NCBI RefSeq assembly: GCF_037042905.1
Contig: NW_026974140.1
Location: forward strand, 9,807,001-9,871,000
DNA: 64,000 nt
Reading direction: 5' to 3'
Origin: Lytechinus pictus
Taxonomy: Eukaryota; Echinodermata; Echinoidea; Temnopleuroida; Toxopneustidae
A program made the position numbers and the translations under genes. Shown in pieces: positions 1-11,691 of this stretch (positions within the stretch are counted from its first letter, which is position 1; every line of letters starts with the position of its first letter). The notes under the pieces are model-generated. The model searched no databases. It had not been told where the DNA came from and was given only the letters and a program-made list of their open reading frames with translations.

Positions 1-1880
1 TTAATTTATGACGTATAGTGACGGGCAACTTTTCAATTTCCGACATCACTTTAACTTAACTCTCGAGGAAATATGAATTCTCATTTCTCTTGATAATGTG
101 TCAACAGATTGAGTTGTAGAAATTGCCTGAAAGTTCATAACCACATAGAGCATGTAGAAAGCTACTGCTAAAGTAAAAAAAAAAGTCTTAATATGATGAA
201 TATACATGTACATGTACGTGACATGGTTACTAAGCTTGTAGTAAAATTTCAGATTCACTTTACTTCGATACGATAAAAATAAATATATTTAGGAATTAAC
301 TGGGATGAATATATTGTATCATTATGCATAATGACTCAATCCTATTTTTTCATTTATTCCGTATGAAGACAATTTCATTTAATTATTTAATTTGGAGGGA
401 ATGATAACTGTTACTCGCTTTGAAATAACGTGAAAATTAGTCTGTATGAGTGATCAAGGAGCTTAAAGGCCCCGTTTCATGTTGCATTTCTTATGAAAAT
501 TACAATTGAATACAACAATTGGATAAGTTTGTGTGTGGGGGGAGGGGTGTGTTTGCAGAGGTGTGTGAGTGTAATGTGTAGAGGGGGCTAGTTAATCATA
601 TGAATCGTTCATTTCGAGTTTACTGCGTAATTTAATTATATCCAATTGATTGGTCCGTAATACTCTAGAAAGAATATTTACCGACTTTCAGCATTTCCGC
701 ACCCGACAATAGTACAACAGCCTAGTTATAGCTGAACTCTTTGTCTTATATCATATTTCCACTTCCGTGATGCAGACTCGAAAGTTATACGGGCTTTGAC
801 AGAAAAAAACAAATCAGACTACCGTCGTCGGCATCATTCTTATGTGTTGATTAAAATATCACACTGGTTAACAAAAGATACTTCATGTGACGAGGTGATT
901 TGTATTTAGTTTCAAAACTTTCATTTATGCTAAAAGTTTGTGCGATCTTAAGTTACTCGGTTCCATCCGTCCCTGAAGGAGTGAGATGGTCTAAAAAAAC
1001 AGTAAGAAAAGTAAGAAACAGTAAAAAAAAAAAGGAAGAAATGTAATGGGAAGACTAAGCAAAAAGACGAAGGGTGAGAGGGAAAAGAGAGAGAGAAAAA
1101 AAACACAACAATATTGATTTGTTATCAGTCATATAAACAATATGCAAATGTGGGATGGGGGTAATGTGTTGAATCGATAACAGTAAATTAGATTAATTAA
1201 TGCATGAAGTGAAATAGAAAGTTTTTTTGTGTGTGTTTATATGCGAGATACTTTTCGAAATTCTGGAATATAATGTATGCCCCTGAAAAATTAGGGGTTT
1301 GAACTATAACTGACCTCCCTTCTAGCGGAAGGGCAGAGAAAATTAGAGTTTGACGGTTTGGGAAGTTTGAAGCTAAAATCATTTTTGCCTAGGGGCTGTT
1401 TAAAAGGGGACTTACTGCTTTAAGTTGCAAATTATGACGTTTACCCATTTTTAGACAATCACATGGAAAACGGATCGTCGTAAACTCATAAACATGTAAA
1501 GATCCATTTACATGAAAATAATGAGTTTTAGATTTAAAAAGAGGTTAAACTTTTTCTTTCTTTTTGAGGACAATAAAGAGTTTGAAGACTTATCACTTCT
1601 TCAGTTTTTTTTTCAAATTGATCCCCAAATCAAAATTTGTAGCTACCGCTGCATTCTATTTTAGAGTCTATGTGCCTAAAATTGATGAAGATGGAAAACA
1701 GCATATCTGAGCTTTCCATTGCGTGCCTCTTGAAGATATTATTTCATTGTTGACATTGATTTATGTTTAAAAAAAACTTAACCATGTGCTCCCACGAGTT
1801 GTAGATTATTTAGTCAAAGCTAAACGACCAAATAACAAATTATAGTCAATTTGTCGTTAACTGTAAAAAACAAATGGGTA
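1..1880. other. Gene-free AT-rich stretch
   Basis: No recognisable gene. Short open frames here lack family motifs. It contains a GT/G-rich patch at about 529-588 and a purine-rich patch at about 1000-1110. Confidence 0.6.
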
Positions 1881-1910
1881 AGCACATTCAATCGAATCCG
1901 ACTCCAGACT

Positions 1911-2207
1911 GAGCAACAGAGCTACGCGGACGCTTTCTGGAACGTTGAGAAGCTATTGAAAATGCCCGTGAAATCACAGTCAATGAACAGATAAGAGATT
2001 ATTGTCGAAAACTGGTGAACCGGGACAGCAGATCATCCTAAGAGTCGGAGCTGACAAACAATGTCAGATATTTAATTTGTCCAGATTCCAGGACGACACT
2101 ACTGTTTTAATTCACTGATTTTCGACAAAGACTGCTTTGTCATGAAGGTCTTTTGATAATGATTATCTACATTCTAGAAAGCGTCTGCGTAGTGGTTGTG
2201 ACAACTC
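1911..2207 (-). repeat. 300-bp foldback element, family F, copy 1 (nested)
   Basis: The two ends are inverted copies of each other: the left end contains CTACGCGGACGCTTTCTGG and the right end, read on the minus strand, contains CTACGCAGACGCTTTCTAG. Its minus strand aligns along its length with the element at 16782-17074, so both belong to one family. The flanks (about 1885-1910 and 2225-2272) look like the two halves of a CAGTCACAC-type MITE: a CCGACTCC motif on the left and TGTGACTG at 2265-2272 on the right. This copy may therefore have inserted into an older MITE. There is no coding capacity; a non-autonomous DNA element is inferred. Confidence 0.65.
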
Positions 2208-2274
2208 CTTAATAAAATATTGAGTTCCTTGGAACTGCTTCCGAAGTGGTATCGGTTCCGTTGTTGTGACTGTC

Positions 2275-2828
2275 CTGAATACAGCAATCAAAATTGTATA
2301 ACATTAAAACAAAAGTCCAAGTATATTCAAACCATTTTCAAGGTCAATTATGGCCATGCACTTTGCGACCCCATCGTGTGACATCGCTGGTCAGATCAAG
2401 GAAATGTTTGGAATTACTTTCTGATAATCATTATGAAAGATCCCTCCTACGTGTGAATTGTGTCTTCCTGTCTAATCTGACCAACTTGTCGATGCCATTA
2501 CGAGATTACTCCAGACATTCAATACACTTACTCCCTCTTGACCCCTAGGGTCACCGCAGAGGGCGTCTATTATGATGGAATTGATTTGCAAGACAAACAT
2601 TTAGATATCATGGAATGGGTATGAGTGCTTAATCTGTATGCGGACCAAAATAACAGCATCCTTCCGAGTGGGCATATTATATCTTTAAGCAGATGATTAT
2701 GGGCGACCCTGTATCCCGCCCTTTCTCGACATTGATTGAAATTTGAATAGACCTTAGGACATTAACGACAGGTTCCCTTGATAGGTTTGGATTTGTATGA
2801 AGATACCCTACTGGGAAGAACACATTTG
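2275..2828. other. No feature recognised
   Basis: An 84-codon open frame at 2294-2548 on the + strand has no recognisable motif and no splice or promoter context, so it is not called as a gene. Confidence 0.5.
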
Positions 2829-2829
2829 T

Positions 2830-3060
2830 GTGTGCCATAGTGTGGAACACTGTTAAATTTGAGCATTTCAAAAGTGTAAATCACGTTTTCACATAGTCCA
2901 CTATATGAACACGATGTTAACAGTCACACTGTAGAGGTGTCCACAGTGTGAAAATATCTTCACACTGATGAATTTGAGCATTCTAACAGTATGAAAAAAT
3001 ATTTTCACATAGAGTCCAATATGTGAACACACTGTGATCACACTGTGTTCTTTAAAAACA
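2830..3060. repeat. CACACTGTG-rich repeat, copy 1
   Basis: Repeated short motifs such as CACAGTGTG, TTCACATAG and TGTGAACACACTGTG occur in both orientations. The segment around 2848-2905 (ACTGTTAAATTTGAGCATTTC and following) matches 58038-58095 closely, linking it to the larger block at 57975-58790. Probably a foldback element or MITE. Confidence 0.5.
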
Positions 3061-3407
3061 CAATAATGAACTCCTTTTTTTGTCAAAATACATAACTTTT
3101 CACGAAATTGTTTTTAAGAAATATAATATTGGCAGGAGTGTTATTACACTTATTTGTGTAAAAATTATTTTGAATGGTCGCGTCAATCATGATCGTGCAA
3201 AAGTTTATAGTAAGGGGGGGGGGTGATCTTAACTTCTTTCATAAAAATACCCCCCAAAAATGGCTACCGAACTCAGTAAACAGGGTAAGCAATTATTCTT
3301 GACTTTAAGAGACTATAGATTAGCAAACTCTGCTTTGCCTGCACGCCACCAAAAAAAAAACGATTCAGTGCATCCATCTGACTGAATAGATTTTTCAACT
3401 GCTGGTT

Positions 3408-3490
3408 CAATCACACGACCGATGGTAATGTCAATGGAAATAACGTAATAGCTTTGATTGGACTGGAGTTGGTTTCGCTTAGTATGACTG
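3408..3490. repeat. CAGTCACAC-type MITE, degraded copy
   Basis: Left end CAATCACACGACCGATGG and right end GGAGTTGGTTTCGCTTAG followed by TATGACTG. The same arrangement is seen in the better preserved copies at 20402-20489 and 20516-20618. Confidence 0.45.
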
Positions 3491-3717
3491 TCGCATCATC
3501 CTGCAAGTCATTGTGCCTTTACCCATATCATTTACACTTGCATTCCTCTTGAGATTAAACCACTAAAAAGACACTTTCCTCACTCGACTCGTCTCAAGTT
3601 TCAAAAATTTCACCAGAAAAGAGCGAGAAATTTGTGGAATATTTTGGACGTACGCTTTTTTTTGTGAGGTGGTACTTTTGGTCACTTTAGACTGATCAAT
3701 ACGTAAGAATTATGCCA

Positions 3718-3825
3718 CAGTCAGGCCGGTGAAACTGCTTCGAGACTGACCAAACTTTATTAGATTATTTTCATTGACAAACCATGCACCGGTCGGTTTA
3801 TGATTCGGTTTCGTTGGTGTGACTG
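3718..3825. repeat. CAGTCACAC-type MITE
   Basis: A 108-bp element beginning CAGTCAGGCCGGTGAAAC and ending GGTTTCGTTGGTGTGACTG. The right end is followed by TA. The ends are imperfect inverted repeats typical of this six-copy family. Confidence 0.55.
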
Positions 3826-3829
3826 TAAC

Positions 3830-4655
3830 CGTATCAATGTCAGAGGAGATGTTCAAAATTTATTCTGAAATTTCTGAGGAATTGCGCCCCAGACATGCCC
3901 AGGGAAGGCGATGTAGTTTAAAGGGACTGTTTTTTTTTTATTCATGATTTTGCGTGAAAAATAGTCTTTTCGTTTAGAAGACTTCAATGAAATGTGCCTA
4001 CAATATCCACGAGCTAGAAAACATATTTGCCATTAAGAAATTAACACAATTTTCAAAGTTAACGGAGCACTTTGTGAAGTTGCAAAACCGTTATAAACGA
4101 TAAAGCAAAACCATGATTTTTCTGAAAAAGGATATTCCTTAATTTATTTTTAAAGAAGTATGTACTGTTAAATTGCAATGATTTGCAGATGAAACAATTT
4201 ACCGAACAATGTCTTTGAATTAGTTCAGAAACTAATTCAGAGTCAGCTTCATTTAAAGATTATATTTCACATTATAGAGTATAAGCTTACTTCAGAAGAG
4301 ACTGCATGCACTACCACCTTTGTTGTTTAATTTGAATATGGATTTGACATTCTGCCTTTAAAATTGCTACCTATAATAGTTTTCGAACAGTGTCGAAGGA
4401 TGGCTAAGCGTGACGAGGGTGTTCCGCGCTTGGCGAAACGTTACGGACTACTGGACCAAGTTTCAAAATGGCGCCGCCATATTTCCGGGACTTTATTACG
4501 GTCAGCAACGAAAAAGGATTACGGCTCTTTTGTTACAGGTTAACCCCGAGCAAACTACGTTGTCACACATTTACAAATTTACTAGTTTACAAGATGAGAT
4601 TGTCGAGTAATTACTGTACTCTTACTCAACTGACTAAAAGCATTTACTTAAACAT
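3830..4655. other. AT-rich, no gene recognised
   Basis: The stretch contains TTAAAGGGACTG at about 3918, which resembles the start of the TTAA-flanked palindromic elements found elsewhere, but I could not find a convincing matching end. No coding evidence. Confidence 0.4.
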
Positions 4656-4660
4656 GTCAA

Positions 4661-4868
4661 AGGTCAAGTCTACCCCAAGAGAAAGTGGATTGAATAAATA
4701 TAGAAAATCAAAACATCACGACACTGAAAATGTGACCAGTGATATGCATGTCATAATTTCCTTGAGTTTTTTTTTTTATTCGGATATTTGACGATTTTTT
4801 TTTCAGTGTGATGCTTGTTTGATTTTCTCTTCTATTCAAATCATTTTAATGCTTGGGTGGACTTTGCC
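4661..4868. repeat. Short TTAA-type MITE (AGGTCAAGTC family, internally deleted)
   Basis: The left end AGGTCAAGTCTACCCCAAG and the right end, read in reverse AGGCAAAGTCCACCCAAG, form terminal inverted repeats. The subterminal parts (GAAAATCAAAACATCACGACACTGAAA and its reverse copy, shown here only by position 4699-4730 and 4801-4840) also pair. It is a shortened relative of the 602-bp element at 48182-48783. The flanking TTAA is degraded to TCAA on the left. Confidence 0.6.
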
Positions 4869-4874
4869 TTAAGG

Positions 4875-6250
4875 TACTGATTTGATTTTATGAAATTGAA
4901 TATAGGGCCCTTTTGTTATTCCACTCCCTGTGTTTGTATGTGTTTAGGTTTTAAGATGGACTTCATGTTGAGGATATGTCGCTCTCTCAATATGTCTATC
5001 AGCAAGAACAACATGAACTCTACATAGCTGTCTTGGTTGCTTGTTTTGTTTGTTAGTTTTTTCAATGTTCTTTTGTGAGTCTCTTTCTTTCATTTTTCTT
5101 CATCAAGAGGAATGTGATTCAAGTATTTAGAAAAGAAAGAACAAAAAAGGTTCAGTCAAGACTGGATCCACCTCGCGGTGCCTCACGAACGTGTAGCCCC
5201 ACACGTAGAGAGAACTGTTCGGAGATCCAGTATTTCTTTCGTAGTCGAACTACAATATCATGAATACCCAGCGGTGATATTGATAGATATTGTAATGGTG
5301 CTATGAGAACCCCGCTGCTTTGAGATGGATGCCTCAGCCTGACGTCATCATATTATCTTGTCAATCAATGGAGAGTATCGGGAAGACACTGTGAATGGTT
5401 GTTTGGGTGTTTTCGCCAGGTAGTTAACATTGAGGACTTAATACAAGGAAATTGCCGCATCCACCCATTTCGTGGGACTACATGCTTTGCTAAAAACAAG
5501 GGACGTGATTTGTCGAACATGTTTCATTGCAGTGATGATACAAAGTAGCTTAAAATGCTCTTAAATAAAGGCAAATATTTCTTTAACAATACATCCAGCT
5601 TCTATTGTAATTATGATTTGAGTAAGACAATAATGTAGGAGTAACTTAATAGGGCAAATGGCAACGTATGTCAGATATGAAAAATGACAAAATCAATGAG
5701 AGCTAAATATCGGAGGGCTCTTGTTTTTCCACACTTATTCCTATAGGGATGGCAGAAAAAAATAATTTAGGGAAAATATGTTACATGTTTTGTATTGTGA
5801 CAATCTATTTGATGACCCCCCCCCCCCCCAAAAAAAAAAAAAGGAGGAAAACTGCTCTTCAAAAATCCCAAATCTACAAGCCAAGATTGGTATAGTCTAT
5901 CCTCTTTCGTTGGTCATGCTAATGCTTTAGTCTGGCGCACCAAGAAGTTCTATAGTTATCAGAATCCTACACGTAGACTTTATCCTACTAAACGTTCGTG
6001 TTATTAGTCTTACATTGCTTTTACACCATAAATGCAGCCCTATATTTACAATGATTTACGTTTTACTTCTTGATGACAATATTCTTCCCATGATGAATAC
6101 AAGATTTTACACACTATAAACGCTTTGAAGTATTGTATTGAATTTCATATTCATCTTTACTGTTTAAGAGAATGAAAATTATATTTTCTTGAAAACTTTT
6201 TTTTACTTTCAGAAGAAACCTAACCAGTTTGTATAGCAAACCATGCAGTA
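4875..6250. other. No gene recognised
   Basis: AT-rich sequence. A perfect CRE octamer TGACGTCA lies at 5340-5347. A run of 14 C followed directly by 13 A lies at 5816-5842. No exon-like segment was recognised. Confidence 0.45.
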
Positions 6251-6544
6251 TAAAAGTTGTACAATATTTTTTCCACTTTATTTAAAATGGTTGATGTGTA
6301 CATCGCATCATTCACGGAACATGCTATGAAAATGCATGTAAAGCCTTTCATTATTTTTATACGACAATGAATGCAAAATTTGGAAATGGATAATTAGAAT
6401 TGCCTTAACTTATACTGGATTATTTAAATAAGATCACGGCTAAGATTTTTTTTCTAACTTAACACATACCCTATCAACATACGTGTTAAAGACCGGTACG
6501 AGAGGTGTTTATGTAAGATACGTCATAATTGTGAAATCAGTTAA
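6251..6544. repeat. Duplicated block U upstream of tRNA-His copy 1
   Basis: This segment (AAAGTTGTACAATATTTTT through GTGAAATCAGTTAA) is repeated at 13830-14707, where it again ends directly at a tRNA-His gene. The second copy is interrupted by a 0.58-kb MITE. A single TTAA at 6459-6462 marks the unoccupied insertion point in this copy. Confidence 0.8.
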
Positions 6545-6616
6545 GCCGTGATCGTCTAGTGGTTAGGACATTGCGTTGTGGCCGCAATAACCCACGTTCG
6601 AATCCTGGTCACGGCA
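6545..6616 (+). tRNA. tRNA-His(GTG), copy 1
   Basis: Decodes histidine codons CAC and CAT. The 72-nt gene folds as a complete cloverleaf: acceptor GCCGTGA/TCACGGC with discriminator A73, D stem GTCT/GGAC, anticodon stem TTGCG/CGCAA with loop TTGTGGC (anticodon GTG), four-base variable loop TAAC and T loop TTCGAAT. Unlike the other copies, the 5' strand of the T stem reads CCACG instead of CCAGG, leaving a C:C mismatch at 52-62 and altering the B box. A run of eight or more T follows at once and would act as the Pol III terminator. The base before the gene is A, so G-1 would have to be added post-transcriptionally as in other eukaryotes. The mismatch may reduce expression or stability, so this could be an ageing copy. 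Confidence 0.9.
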
Positions 6617-6902
6617 TTTTTTTTGTATTTCTATTTTTTTTTCAATTTGCTACCTATTCATTTCTTTTAAATGTTTTTTTTATATATCTTTTATTTCAAT
6701 TGGTCCACAGAAGATACGACATTAAAAAGTTAAATTATAATGTCCATCAATTTTGTTGAATATCACGATGAGGGAATTTCTGCCCAGAATAAATGTTGAT
6801 ATGAATGCACAAAATTGGAGTTGTATTTTTAACGTACATACGAAACCAGGACAGATAGAAGAATTGAGATTATACGTACAAACAACAGACGCAATCACTC
6901 AA
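6617..6902. repeat. Duplicated spacer block D1 between tRNA-His copies 1 and 2
   Basis: The spacer (motifs TTTCAATTGGTCCACAGAAG and TTGGAGTTGTATTTTTAACG) recurs at 12907-13178 and in a more diverged form at 13251-13537, always between two tRNA-His genes. This shows that the array grew by tandem duplication of a unit of roughly 345-360 bp. Confidence 0.85.
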
Positions 6903-6974
6903 GCCGTGATCGTCTAGAGGTTAGGACATTGCGTTGTGGCCGCAATAACCCAGGTTCGAATCCTGGTCACGGCA
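6903..6974 (+). tRNA. tRNA-His(GTG), copy 2
   Basis: Canonical 72-nt tRNA-His with anticodon GTG. The T stem CCAGG/CCTGG is fully paired, the D loop reads AGAGGTTA and the B box GGTTCGAATCC is intact. A run of five T follows as terminator. The 12 bases upstream, GCAATCACTCAA, are shared with copy 5. It is separated from copy 1 by duplicated block D1. Confidence 0.96.
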
Positions 6975-7158
6975 TTTTTGAACACTTTTTTCTTGAGCCA
7001 AATTTTATTTCGGGATTTATTTTCTATTTACCATATTTTATTCAAAGACATTGTCCCTCACAAATAATAATGATGAAAATAAATGATATGAAAAATTGAG
7101 AAAAGATTAATTAGAAATATTATATACAAATGAGGCAAATACATTCCGTTGAAACTTT

Positions 7159-7355
7159 TGCAAAGTAAAAGCGCTATTTAAATTGTTACACAACTCTGTT
7201 GTATAAACTTTGCACAATAAGTTGAATAAAATTTAAACAAGTGTTAAGTGTTTTTAAATGAAGAGTTTTATTTTAATATTTAATCTTCAATAAAGTAAGC
7301 ATGGGCAAAAAAAAATCATATCATGAGTAGCGTTGTATAAATTTTAAACAGCGTT
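7159..7355. repeat. GTTTAAAC-rich MITE (family T), copy 1
   Basis: The left part AAAGTAAAAGCGCTATTTAAA and right part TTTTAAACAGCGTTTAAGG are imperfect inverted repeats, and the interior resembles the copies at 9690-9852, 15336-15523 and 59202-59391. No coding capacity. Confidence 0.5.
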
Positions 7356-7861
7356 TAAGGTGCCATCAAATCATTATTCCCTTGAACATACCTTCAAACT
7401 ACACATGATAGGGAACCGACACGTATCACATGAAGTATACAATATCATATTTTGGCTGATATGACGGCTGGAGTTCATCGCATGGATGGCATCCCTCATG
7501 GGGGAAAACCTCAAACCCAAGGGGTTAATCCACCTACCAGCTGGGGCACGAAGGGTAAGGTGATAATACCAGAGGCGGGCGGGTGGAGACCGGGGTATGA
7601 GGAGTTGAGGACCGATGGGGGTTTGTCGATGTATTGGGTTGTTATGGTAACCCTTCCGACGAATGATTGCCCTTCAGAAGCACAAATGCTCATATAGGCA
7701 TTTTTTTTCAACAATTTGATAGAGATTGACATTTTGGGAAGGCGCTGGAAATATGGTTTTAAAGTTGCTACACAGTTTTCCATCTCTTACATTTGATGAT
7801 AACATACCTCCAAGCTTTTGTTGTATTGATTTCGTATCATCCACAAAATCTAACTTTTTAA
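7356..7861. other. No gene recognised
   Basis: A GC-richer patch at 7450-7650 is open in frames on both strands, but neither frame shows a known motif or splice context. Confidence 0.4.
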
Positions 7862-8412
7862 AGGGATGGTCCGGGCTGAAAGTGTTTATAGCTTAATAAA
7901 TAGAGTAGAATTCACTGAGCAAAATGCCGAAAATTTCATCAAAATCGGATAACAAAGTTATTGAATTTTAAAGTTTAGCAATATTTTGTGAAAACAGTCG
8001 TCATGAATATTCATTAGGTGGGCTGATGATGTCACATCCCCACTTGTTCTTTTGTATTTTATTATATGAAATTAGATTTATTGAAATTTTGTCCTCCAAG
8101 AACTAGAACAATTAGATCGACAACTTATTTAGTGCATTAGATATTCCTCGCTGCAACTTATTTCATTATAAGGGAGACATATTTTTCACACAAGTATGAA
8201 ATAATGAAAAAAAATATGATTTTATGTAATAACATAAGAAAACGGAAAGTGGAGATGTGACATCATCAGTCCACCTAATGAATATTCATGATGACTGTTT
8301 TCACAAAATATTTCTAAATTTTAAACTTCAATAACTTTATTATTTGATATCCGATTTTGATGAAGTTTTCGGCATTTTGCTCAGTGAAATATTTTCAGCC
8401 CGGACCATCCCT
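7862..8412. mobile_element. TTAA-flanked palindromic MITE (AGGGATGGTCC family), copy 1
   Basis: The ends are a perfect inverted repeat of about 19 bp, AGGGATGGTCCGGGCTGAA, and the inverted similarity continues through most of the 551-bp element, so it could fold into one long hairpin. TTAA lies on both sides (7858-7861 and 8413-8416), the target duplication typical of piggyBac-type transposition. There is no transposase, so it is non-autonomous. The left arm carries a segment of about 30 bp missing from the right arm. Confidence 0.85.
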
Positions 8413-8416
8413 TTAA

Positions 8417-9023
8417 GTGTATTTCGAGAGGCATGGGTAGATATGAATAAGGTGATCGCTACAGTGGGCAAGGGCGACCATGCCTTATTGGTTTTAACTT
8501 CAAGTGGTTTTAAATGCGTAAAATATAAGACAAAACGATTACAAAACTTCTGAAAAAGATATGGTTCGGAGGTGCAAATATCGAAAACCAGGAAATTGTT
8601 GCAATTTCGCACGTTTCTTGCTTCCCAATGACATGATAACAAAAATAAGAAAAAATGCAGACGCTATACTGTTTAGCCCCCCCCCCCCCCCTTTAAGAGA
8701 CAGTGGCCCTGTCCCTGGCGATGTTACAAGGGATAACCTTTGACGTCACAAAAAATAAGTTGGTAAATAACTGTTCAGTATTTCGTTTTTAACTGTCTGC
8801 AAAATGTCTGATCAGTGGGTAAGGAGTTCAACTAGTTGGGGAGGACGAAGGGGAGGGGGTGCGATGTTGGGTCAAGAGGAGGGCGGGGCGAGACATACCT
8901 TCCCGAAACCTTCGATATTTCGTGATATTTTAAGCTAGTTTCCAGTCTATGCACAGACTTCGAAAGCTTGTCAAGGCTGATACTATGATAGCTCATACGT
9001 GCCCAATCTCATCAAACCAGACC
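8417..9023. other. No gene recognised
   Basis: Contains a long C run near 8679-8692 and a G/A-rich patch near 8840-8890. It sits directly upstream of the signal-peptide-like open frame starting at 9024. No TATA box or CpG cluster is evident. Confidence 0.4.
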
Positions 9024-9154
9024 ATGAAAATTCTGTCAGTTTTTACGCGTATGTGGTTTATTTTCCCGTTACTATTGGGAATGAGCCTCCTAGATCACGG
9101 AGCTACCAGCTGCGTTGAAATCAGACAATACATGACATGGGCAAAGGGCAAAGG
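9024..9154 (+). CDS. Candidate signal-peptide exon or small secreted peptide (unrecognised)
   Basis: I do not recognise this as a known gene. An ATG in fair context (A at -3) opens a 44-codon frame whose first 29 residues look like a secretory signal: a basic start (MKILSVFTRMW), a hydrophobic core (FIFPLLLGMSLL) and a small-residue region (GATS) before CVEIRQYMTWAKGKG. Read through, the frame stops with TAA at 9156-9158. If spliced, the sequence AAAGG/GTAACC offers a weak donor after 9154, leaving phase 2. No promoter, downstream exon or family match supports it. It may be a chance frame, a first coding exon or a short peptide precursor. Confidence 0.25.
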
Positions 9155-9158
9155 GTAA

Positions 9159-9689
9159 CCTTAAGTTCTCAAAAAGGGGATAAATAAATATATCTTGTAT
9201 ATTGTAATGATAACAGGTGTCAAACATAGTAGCGGAATGGCACTCCTTCCTATGCAACACATATGAAATAAAAACAAACAAAACAACATGACGAATTAAT
9301 GATAGTCAAAATGTACTGGCAATTTTATCAATAAAATATTATATATATTATGTGCGGGGGTGTGCCCTTTTTCTTAAGCGAAAACTTGACATTGCAATTC
9401 TAAAAGAAAATCGTTAAAAAAAATAAAAAAATAATGTGTTTGGTCTCTGTGACTCATACTTATACTGTACATCATCTCAACATGGCGTAACGTAATGATA
9501 CGAGTATTGGAGCCGCAACACTACAATCCACAATTATTTCGAGTATTTAAGCGTGCAAGCGAATCGTTTAACATGTTTAAACAATATAAGTAATAATCAG
9601 AAATATTTGTATAAAAAGGTCGAAACTGAAATTTTCTTTTTTTGCAAAGAGGGGGTGTATGATTTTTTCATACAACGCTTTTATTTGAC
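9159..9689. other. AT-rich, no gene recognised
   Basis: No exon, tRNA or repeat end recognised; contains a few A and T runs. Confidence 0.4.
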
Positions 9690-9852
9690 TACACAGTAGT
9701 TTTTTAACGATCTGAACAATTCACACAAAGTTTAAAATTAAATATTAATTCTTCTTTAATCTAAGCATGACTTTTTAAACTGTTTGTTAAACAACTACTG
9801 TAATGTTCATATATCAAATAGCCTTGAATAAGATTTAAACAGCGCTTTTAGT
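9690..9852. repeat. GTTTAAAC-rich MITE (family T), copy 2
   Basis: Begins ACACAGTAGTTTTTTAAC and ends ATTTAAACAGCGCTTTTAG. The segment GTTAAACAACTACTGTAA with following GTTCATAT is shared with the copy at 15336-15523, which lies next to a tRNA-His gene. Confidence 0.5.
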
Positions 9853-10815
9853 GGTAGATGACCATTCTCTGGCTACCCTCCTGCTCTCATCCATAATAAA
9901 GTCATTGCCCTTTCTGAGCAACTTTGATTCCAAGGGGCTAATAAATACACCCATGATCCCAATATAAGGTGCCTTATCAATACCCCTTCACTATTTTTAG
10001 TCAGACGCTTACATCCCGTATATACGATTATTGGACAAGAGAGATTTAGGTGTTTGATTAAAGTCTGAGCGGTGTCTACAATCTGAATAACGTCAGTTCT
10101 TGGAACAGACAATGGTTATGGGAATGGGGAAGGGGGAGGGGGCTAGCTGGGGGCAGTAGACCCCCCGAAAATCCACGGCCAAGTTAAAGAAAATAACAAA
10201 ATTCAAAGAGAACAAAATAAGTAATGATAAAAGATGGTATAATTTATTCTGAATAGTATGTCAAATTCTGTCACGAGATTAGAATTTCCTTTTAAAAAAT
10301 GTTTAAAAAAGTGTAATAAGTTGTAAATAGAAAGCATATTTTCTGGTATATTTTCATGTTTACTCTTCGAAACGTCAAAACTTTTAATAAAGCTATTATT
10401 AAAATTTCCTTTTTTTTTAAAAGGTCATTGTTTCCTCGCTCGCTTTGCTCACTCTTGGGTATTTATTGTAAGGTCATGAGGAAATAAATGCCCCGGCTAG
10501 AACATTTTATCATTCATTCAACCCCCCCCCCCCACTTTGAAAATATTGGTCAGAGGAATGACATGAAATATATAACGCTAAGACATTGGCTGCAAAATGG
10601 TCCTTTGTATTCCGGGGGCCACTGATAATTACTCAATAACATAATTACAACTTTACTTAGCAACTTCAAACTTGCACGAAGGTGGGGGGGGGGGGGGGGG
10701 TCAGTAAGACTGCGAGCTATCGAGGGGGAGGTAGAAGGACACCCCCCCCCCAAAAAAAAAGTCAATTAGTTTTAAAGATCTCAAATTTTTAGTGGAGACT
10801 GTATTATTTGCTCTG
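9853..10815. other. G/C homopolymer-rich stretch without a gene
   Basis: Contains a run of 17 G at 10684-10700, C runs near 10521 and 10741, and a CTCGCTCGCTTTGCTCACTC motif at about 10436-10455 typical of family G elements in this window. No gene recognised. Confidence 0.5.
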
Positions 10816-11111
10816 ACTTATTACAACTTTTTCCATGCAAGTGATAAAATGAAATATGTACTTATCAACTTCATTTAAAGGAAATTAAGTTTGCTAAGTT
10901 TCAAATTTCATTTACCTTACATAAATTCTGGGTGAGAAAATCAAACAAAATCGTATGATGGCGGTTAACATTTGACCATTTTTTTAGCACAGAATTTGTT
11001 TTTCCCTCTTGCTTATTATTTTTCCATACAAGTGATAAACAGTGAAATATAGACATATCATTTTCATTTGAAGGAAATTAAGTATGTCTGCTAAATTTCA
11101 AATTTCATCGA
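10816..11111 (+). repeat. Diverged tandem duplication, period about 191 bp
   Basis: The segment starting near TTCCATGCAAGTGATAAA (10831) recurs as TTCCATACAAGTGATAAA (11022). Both continue with similar sequence through AAGGAAATTAAGT and TTTCAAATTTCAT. The function is unknown. Confidence 0.6.
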
Positions 11112-11344
11112 CCCTAAATGCAGACAGGTCAAAAACACCATGTCCGCTGTTTTGAGGGTGATAAGACGTACAGATCCGTTCCAAGTTTAATGAGGTCTGA
11201 TTTTAATTAGTGTTCCGCACACCTTGCATGCAAGCAAACAGACTTCGAAATACATACAGGTTGACCTGAAAGAAAACAGGCTGCTATTTTAAATTACCAA
11301 TACTTATTTTGCGGCCAGTTGAACCTATTATGCATTCGAATCAG

Positions 11345-11541
11345 TTGCATGACATTTATTCCGGCGACAATTCCTCTGATGGAAAATCTGCATGTTAAGC
11401 CAAACATGAAACCTAATCTCTAGAACTAAGTCTTTACGTTATTCTGCATAAAAAAACTCTATTACAATCCTAACTCCAACCCTTTGCCCTCTGAGGTATT
11501 GAATCAGGAGCAAATGTCGCAAGAGCATTTGTCTTGTCACC
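11345..11541. repeat. Foldback element with telomere-like interior (family Q), copy 1
   Basis: Left end GACATTTATTCCGGCGACAA and right end GAGCAAATGTCGCAAGAGC, with a second inner copy GCATTTGTCTTGTCACC, form imperfect inverted repeats. The interior has weak CCTAAC-like units. The second copy is at 20147-20362. Confidence 0.5.
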
Positions 11542-11691
11542 TTAGAATCCGGGTGATGTATCTACTAATGGACTGTTTACTTATTTAATCTCCATTACGA
11601 AAGTGGGACAGAAGACTATTGGTGGATGTTACTTAGATATCACATTTTTTGATTTATGATTTATTACTAATATTAATTGATAAACTTCGAA

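Noticed and set aside
46-258. Minus-strand frame with a hydrophobic N-terminal segment, possibly a type II membrane protein start
   Set aside because: Ends at a stop after 70 codons without a convincing donor, and no family motif or promoter is visible.
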